64,000 bases of DNA. Origin: Cucumis sativus. Lineage: Eukaryota; Streptophyta; Magnoliopsida; Cucurbitales; Cucurbitaceae. Shown here piece after piece: positions 59,863-64,000 of this stretch. The position numbers were made by a program, and so were the translations under genes. Where the stretch lies: the NCBI RefSeq assembly GCF_000004075.3, contig NC_026660.2, forward strand, positions 10,602,001-10,666,000, given 5' to 3'. Each line of letters starts with the position of its first letter. Within the stretch, counting starts at the first letter, position 1. The notes under the pieces were generated by a model. That model made no database searches, was not told the DNA's origin, and saw nothing but the letters and a program-made list of their open reading frames with translations.

Positions 59863-62800
59863 TCATTTAGCACCGTGCTTAGCTTTACTGTGTGACTGGA
59901 GGGCACCATCAGAACCAAATGACCTAAGAAACAACATAGAAAAGGAAATCAGCAACCTGAGGACCCTTCGGCACTTCTTTCATTTCATTTCATTTCATTC
60001 CACCGAGCAAAGTGTATTCCACGGTTCAACTTTTGAAAATAAGCAATTTTAAAAATGGTTTGAAGGGTTTCGCAACCAGTCAATTAAGCAATTTCATTTT
60101 TTAGCAATTTTTATCTAAACAAAGAACAGATAAATAAATATGAATACTTTAAAAAAAAATCTCTAGCCCATCCAAACACAAGCCTAAATAATCTTTAGAA
60201 AGACGTATACCTATCGCAGGATGTGCAAGAAAACTGGCCTCCTGATTTAGGTGTCTCTGCTTTGCCAGGAGATTTCGCAGGTTTCTTGGCAGGATGGGGA
60301 GTGGCTGTATGGCCTCCCTTCTTCGAATCTGACACAACAAACAACTAACAACGTTGAGAACCAATTCAAGTCAAATATTGGAAGCTAAAACTGTCCAAAA
60401 CAAGGCTAGGATAATCTGGTTGCCCGATAAAGAAATGGGAAAGATGACTATAAGTCGGTTCTAGACGACTTTCGGAGTGGAGAAACTTTGGTTTATTGTA
60501 ATTTGCCTTTTATTTTATTTTACAATTTGAATTTAATTATTGTCTCATTCACTCTCATATTAACTCTATTGTATTTCAACCTTTAAAAACTATGCTTTTC
60601 TATTCTCTTCCAATTTTTTTCATTTTTTATTTTGTTGTCTATTTTATATATAGGGTTCAGGGTTTAGAATAATTTGAAATTATTTTTTGTATTTGTAATC
60701 ATCTGCCATTTTTAACAAGTATTCCATATCAAGGACATCTGTTAGGGCCTAAAAATACTATTTGAGACCAGCATCTTCAGCCTTGGTTTTTGTCCTTATA
60801 CTTTAAAATACACTACATACTTTTAATTTTTGATCATTTTGTTTCTAGATGAAACTAAGTGACAAAAATCATTCATATACTAGAAGTAAAATACTGAGCA
60901 GCCATCATTGAAATAATGCTTAGTGTTAGCATGAAATAAATGAATGGACAAAGGAAATCACCAGTTTTCTCAGCCGAAGCTAACTTTGTCTTCTTAGAAA
61001 CAGGGGTTTTGGAGGCAGACTCGTTTGACCTCTTCTTGGAGGATTCATTAACCTACAAAAGAACACGTGTTGATAAAAATAATGCAAGAAGAAAACAAGT
61101 ATAGAAGAATAAATATAGATTTTTCAAATTTTCAAATAAACAGCTACATACAGAAACTAAATTAGGATCAAAACACACCTTCTTTGGTGTCTCCTCCTCA
61201 CTGTCAGTACCATCATCTTCATCGTCAGAGTCACTGTCTCCCCCAAGCATTTCCTGCATATAATCAATAGCACAATTAAAATAAACAATATAATTTCATC
61301 ATCTACCAAAATCCTCAGCAACTTATCCGAAAGGATTCACAAATATGTTACGAGACATTGCAGAAGCAATTGAAAGCCTAAATTGGTCACCATGACAAAG
61401 ATGATATCTTTCCTAGACCCTAGCAACTACCTTAACAATTAAAATTTTGAATCCCATGAAAAAGCAAGGGGAGTCTAGATTTACTGTCTTGGTGTTCAAG
61501 AACACTTATTACATTTATAAACGCTTACTTCAACACTAAGAAAGCCAATTGGGCACATCTAAAACTGTCTTGATTACAAGAACAATTAAGTTTAGAGCTT
61601 TTATTTCCCCATAACCTTGTTTTGAAAAGCACACTTAGGGGCAATTTTCATAAAGGAAAAACCAAAGGATTTTTTATTCACAAACTTCTAAATAATATGA
61701 CATGAAATAAGCTTCAAAAGCCAACTATTGACAAAATTGGCATACAGTAGGAGGGAGTCAATGAGAATATCAAATCCCATCCTAATGGCTTCACACAAAA
61801 AAGATATATGGAAATAATTAGCCGATTCTTCGAGGAAAAAAGTACTTGTTGGCTTCCTATAAAAATAATTAGACGATTCATGGAGCGAGAAAAAAAGGGC
61901 GGTTCAGGAAGAATGGGCAGCAAGCTTCTTAAAGCAAGGCACCACAGAAGTGAAAGAATCACCTCATCAGACACATCATCGGAATCTGAACCCTCATCAG
62001 ATGAGTCATCATCTTCGGAGTCATCATCTTCTTCCTTGCTCGGCGCAATAGACTTAGCATCTGCTTTCTTTGAAGATTCGGGTTTCAGACCAAAAATTTT
62101 TCCACCAATAGACTTCTCCTTCTCGCTAGCTTTTCCTGAGAGTAAATTTTAACTAGAGATGATAAGCACAGTGCCAAGAATATTTCTTTCACCAAAACAC
62201 TGTTATATTAATCAACATAATCAAATGCATTTACCATTCTCAGCAGATAGCATTCCGAGTTCCTCATCCTCCGAGCCAAAATCAGAATCTGGGATGAGAT
62301 AACACATACTCAGCGAAACAATTTCAGAAACTCGAACAAGAGTGCAAAATAAGCTAAATCTATGAGTGTTTAAAAACTTACCAGAAAATTCTTCCGTGGA
62401 AAACAGAAGACAGGGGCAAAGTTAAGGAAAACAATGGATATTAAGTGTGAAAAACCAATTCCATATAAGAAAGCTTACTAATTGACTACTTAATCCTAAA
62501 ACCATACAAGACATGAGAAACACAAATCCTCAAATTGAAAAGGATATTGTCCTTGGTCCTCCATGGGAGCCCGGTATCCCAAACAGTAAATACTTCCACC
62601 CTTTCCATTGTGAGAGAGCTCAAATTCCTTCTCAAACACGAGATCAAATGATATCTGAGGGAACTTGTCGGCAGAGAGAACTCCCAGAACAAGCTTCTGG
62701 TCATCGATTTTCAAAAAAATAGTCACGGGTTCATTTGCTTTGTCCTTCTTCAAATCACCTAGAGTCGCCTGCATAAAACAATCTCGGCGTCTATTAATCA

Positions 62801-63189
62801 TTCCAAACAATAAGAATCGGTGGTTGAAATGGGAAAACGGCTATAGACAACTAAAGTACCTGTGATAGATGCACATAGTTCATGTCACCAGGCTGCACAG
62901 AGAGTGGCTGACCAGGCTTAACTTCAACACCTAAAATCCCAAAACCGATTATGAACTTTCACATACACTCAAGTATTAATCATACACTAAATATTAAGAC
63001 ATCGCTCAAAAACCATCAAAGTTTATGCATCTGCATCCGAGCTAGCCTAGTATATGTACTCCCAAAAGAAGCAAGCAAATCTATTCAAGAACGTGCTAAA
63101 GCTTTCGATAAACAAAAACAAAAACTGATGATGACACAAACAAAAGCATGGATGGAATATGTAAACAGAAACTTACCCCAAAACTCCAT
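59863..63189 (-). CDS. HD2-type histone deacetylase, copy 2
   Basis: Tandem paralog of the gene at 55646-58720, same strand. Ten exons, right to left: 63189-63177, 62930-62860, 62768-62548, 62395-62382, 62288-62235, 62135-61963, 61253-61179, 61052-60962, 60328-60211, 59923-59863, giving 296 residues. Exons 1-5 and 10 have the same lengths as in copy 1 (13, 71, 221, 14, 54 and 61 nt); only exons 6-9, which encode the acidic and Lys-rich middle, differ. MEFWG, H25 and D70 are kept, as is the C2H2 finger (C272, C275, H288, H293). In the linker, copy 1 has DGYL where copy 2 has EEFS, encoded by the 14-nt exon. Intron 3 is again AT-AC with U12 signals. Both copies look functional. Confidence 0.93.
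62396..62547 (-). other. U12-type AT-AC intron in HD2 copy 2
   Basis: On the minus strand it begins ATATCCTTTT, the textbook U12 AT-AC donor, and ends TTCCAC. A perfect branch site TTCCTTAAC lies at plus 62421-62429, about 26 nt before the 3' end, slightly far for this class. Length 152 nt. Confidence 0.92.
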
Positions 63190-64000
63190 TGCTAGTGAAG
63201 GAAGAAAATTTTAGGGTTTTAGAAATATTTAGGGGAAAGAATGAAAGGATTGAACTGTTTAAGAACACAATAATAAGAGAGAGAAGCAATGTGACAGACG
63301 AAGTTTGAAGCAATTTATAAGGGAATTGCCGCCAGCTTCTTGTCCTTAGGGTTTCAAATCGAGTTACAAAATTTGTTCGCGGATTTTATATTGGGCTTTA
63401 GTTAATCCTTTATTTTATTTTGGGCTGGGCTTCTCAGATTTTGTTACACATTTACTCGGCTCATGAATTGTTTGTTTAAACAAAATAAAAATAAAAAATA
63501 TGAAAATGTTAGTTATAAAAATAATTTAATCAACAATGGTTTTTTTTTAAGTAAAGAAAGTAATTGAAAAATAATTTTGGAAGACAATTTTGTTCAAATA
63601 AAATAAATTTCTAATCTACAATTCAAGTCGAAAGTAATGATAAATTTGGAGTAAAATAAACGTATATTCGGTACATGAGTTTTTAAGAGCTCGATTGATA
63701 ATGTTTCTGTTTCTTAACGTTTTTGTTTTCTGTTTCTATTTTTCATTTTTTAATAAACATTCATGTTCGATAACCATTGGTTTATTAACATAGAGAAAAC
63801 TAAATTCTATTTTATTTAATTATATTTCTTTTATGACTTAAAATCTCTAATTGCCTGGTTGGTTATAAAACATACATTTATTCACAGTTTCTATTATCTT
63901 TTATTTTTTAGATTTCGTAACTTGTTTTATTTTATTACTCCTTAATTAATTTTTCATATCTATAGTGTATAGTATTTCTTAATTTATATTTGTCATTTCT
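63190..64000. promoter_or_regulatory. promoter of HD2 copy 2 and right flank
   Basis: A TATA-like TTTATAAG at about 63313, a telo-box (AAACCCTA on the minus strand, plus 63347-63354) and TGGGCT site II-like motifs at 63392-63397, 63421-63426 and 63426-63431 mirror the copy 1 promoter, including a shared AATTGCCGCCAG block between TATA and telo-box. From about 63680 the sequence (GCTCGATTGATAATGTTTCTGTTTC) resembles the end of a Harbinger-like MITE, but the other end is outside the window. Confidence 0.5.

Noticed and set aside
62496..62547. Alternative GT donor (TTT|GTGTTT) for HD2 copy 2 after exon 3
   Set aside because: It would need an AG acceptor before the 14-nt exon; the nearest AG gives a frameshift and stop. 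Copy 1 has no matching GT, whereas the AT-AC signals are present in both.

Overview
This is nuclear DNA of a flowering plant. Genes have GT-AG introns, 3' ends are spaced by long AT-rich stretches, and the families include plant-only ones (HD2 histone deacetylases, AHL proteins, CSLA mannan synthase, MUSTANG). It is a eudicot; a cucurbit such as Cucumis is my impression from general resemblance, not something proved here. I rebuilt exon structures by hand, and every complete multi-exon CDS keeps frame from ATG to stop.

Layout, left to right. 420-5786 (+): 3' two thirds of the AP-2 complex alpha-adaptin gene, whose 5' end lies outside the window. 6968-16529 (-): a complete 9-exon gene for a 1719-residue DDT/PHD chromatin protein of the PTM family, convergent with AP-2. 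21084-23533 (+): a PB1-containing MUSTANG (domesticated MuDR transposase) gene, probably with a non-coding first exon near 18.17 kb and a long 5' UTR intron that holds LINE debris. 26984-29115 and 31055-33421 (+): a tandem pair of divergent AT-hook/PPC (AHL) genes in a ~3.4 kb duplicated segment. 34.1-42.9 kb: an AT-rich desert with no gene I can see. 43394-48819 (+): a CSLA glucomannan synthase gene. 48.8-54.8 kb: non-coding, with a ~1 kb Harbinger-like element. 54785-54867 (-): tRNA-Leu(UAA). 55646-58720 and 59863-63189 (-): a tandem pair of HD2-type histone deacetylase genes with the same 10-exon plan.

There is no operon-like system; these are independent genes. The theme is chromatin and nuclear function (DDT/PHD reader, AHL pair, HD2 pair, transposase-derived factor), probably by chance. 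The most notable signal is that both HD2 genes need a minor-spliceosome (U12) AT-AC intron, with consensus 5' splice site and branch site, followed at once by a 14-nt microexon. Next come the decay of the AT-hook and of the PPC core motif in the AHL pair, and the MUSTANG gene's altered CxxH motif beside an apparently intact DDE triad.
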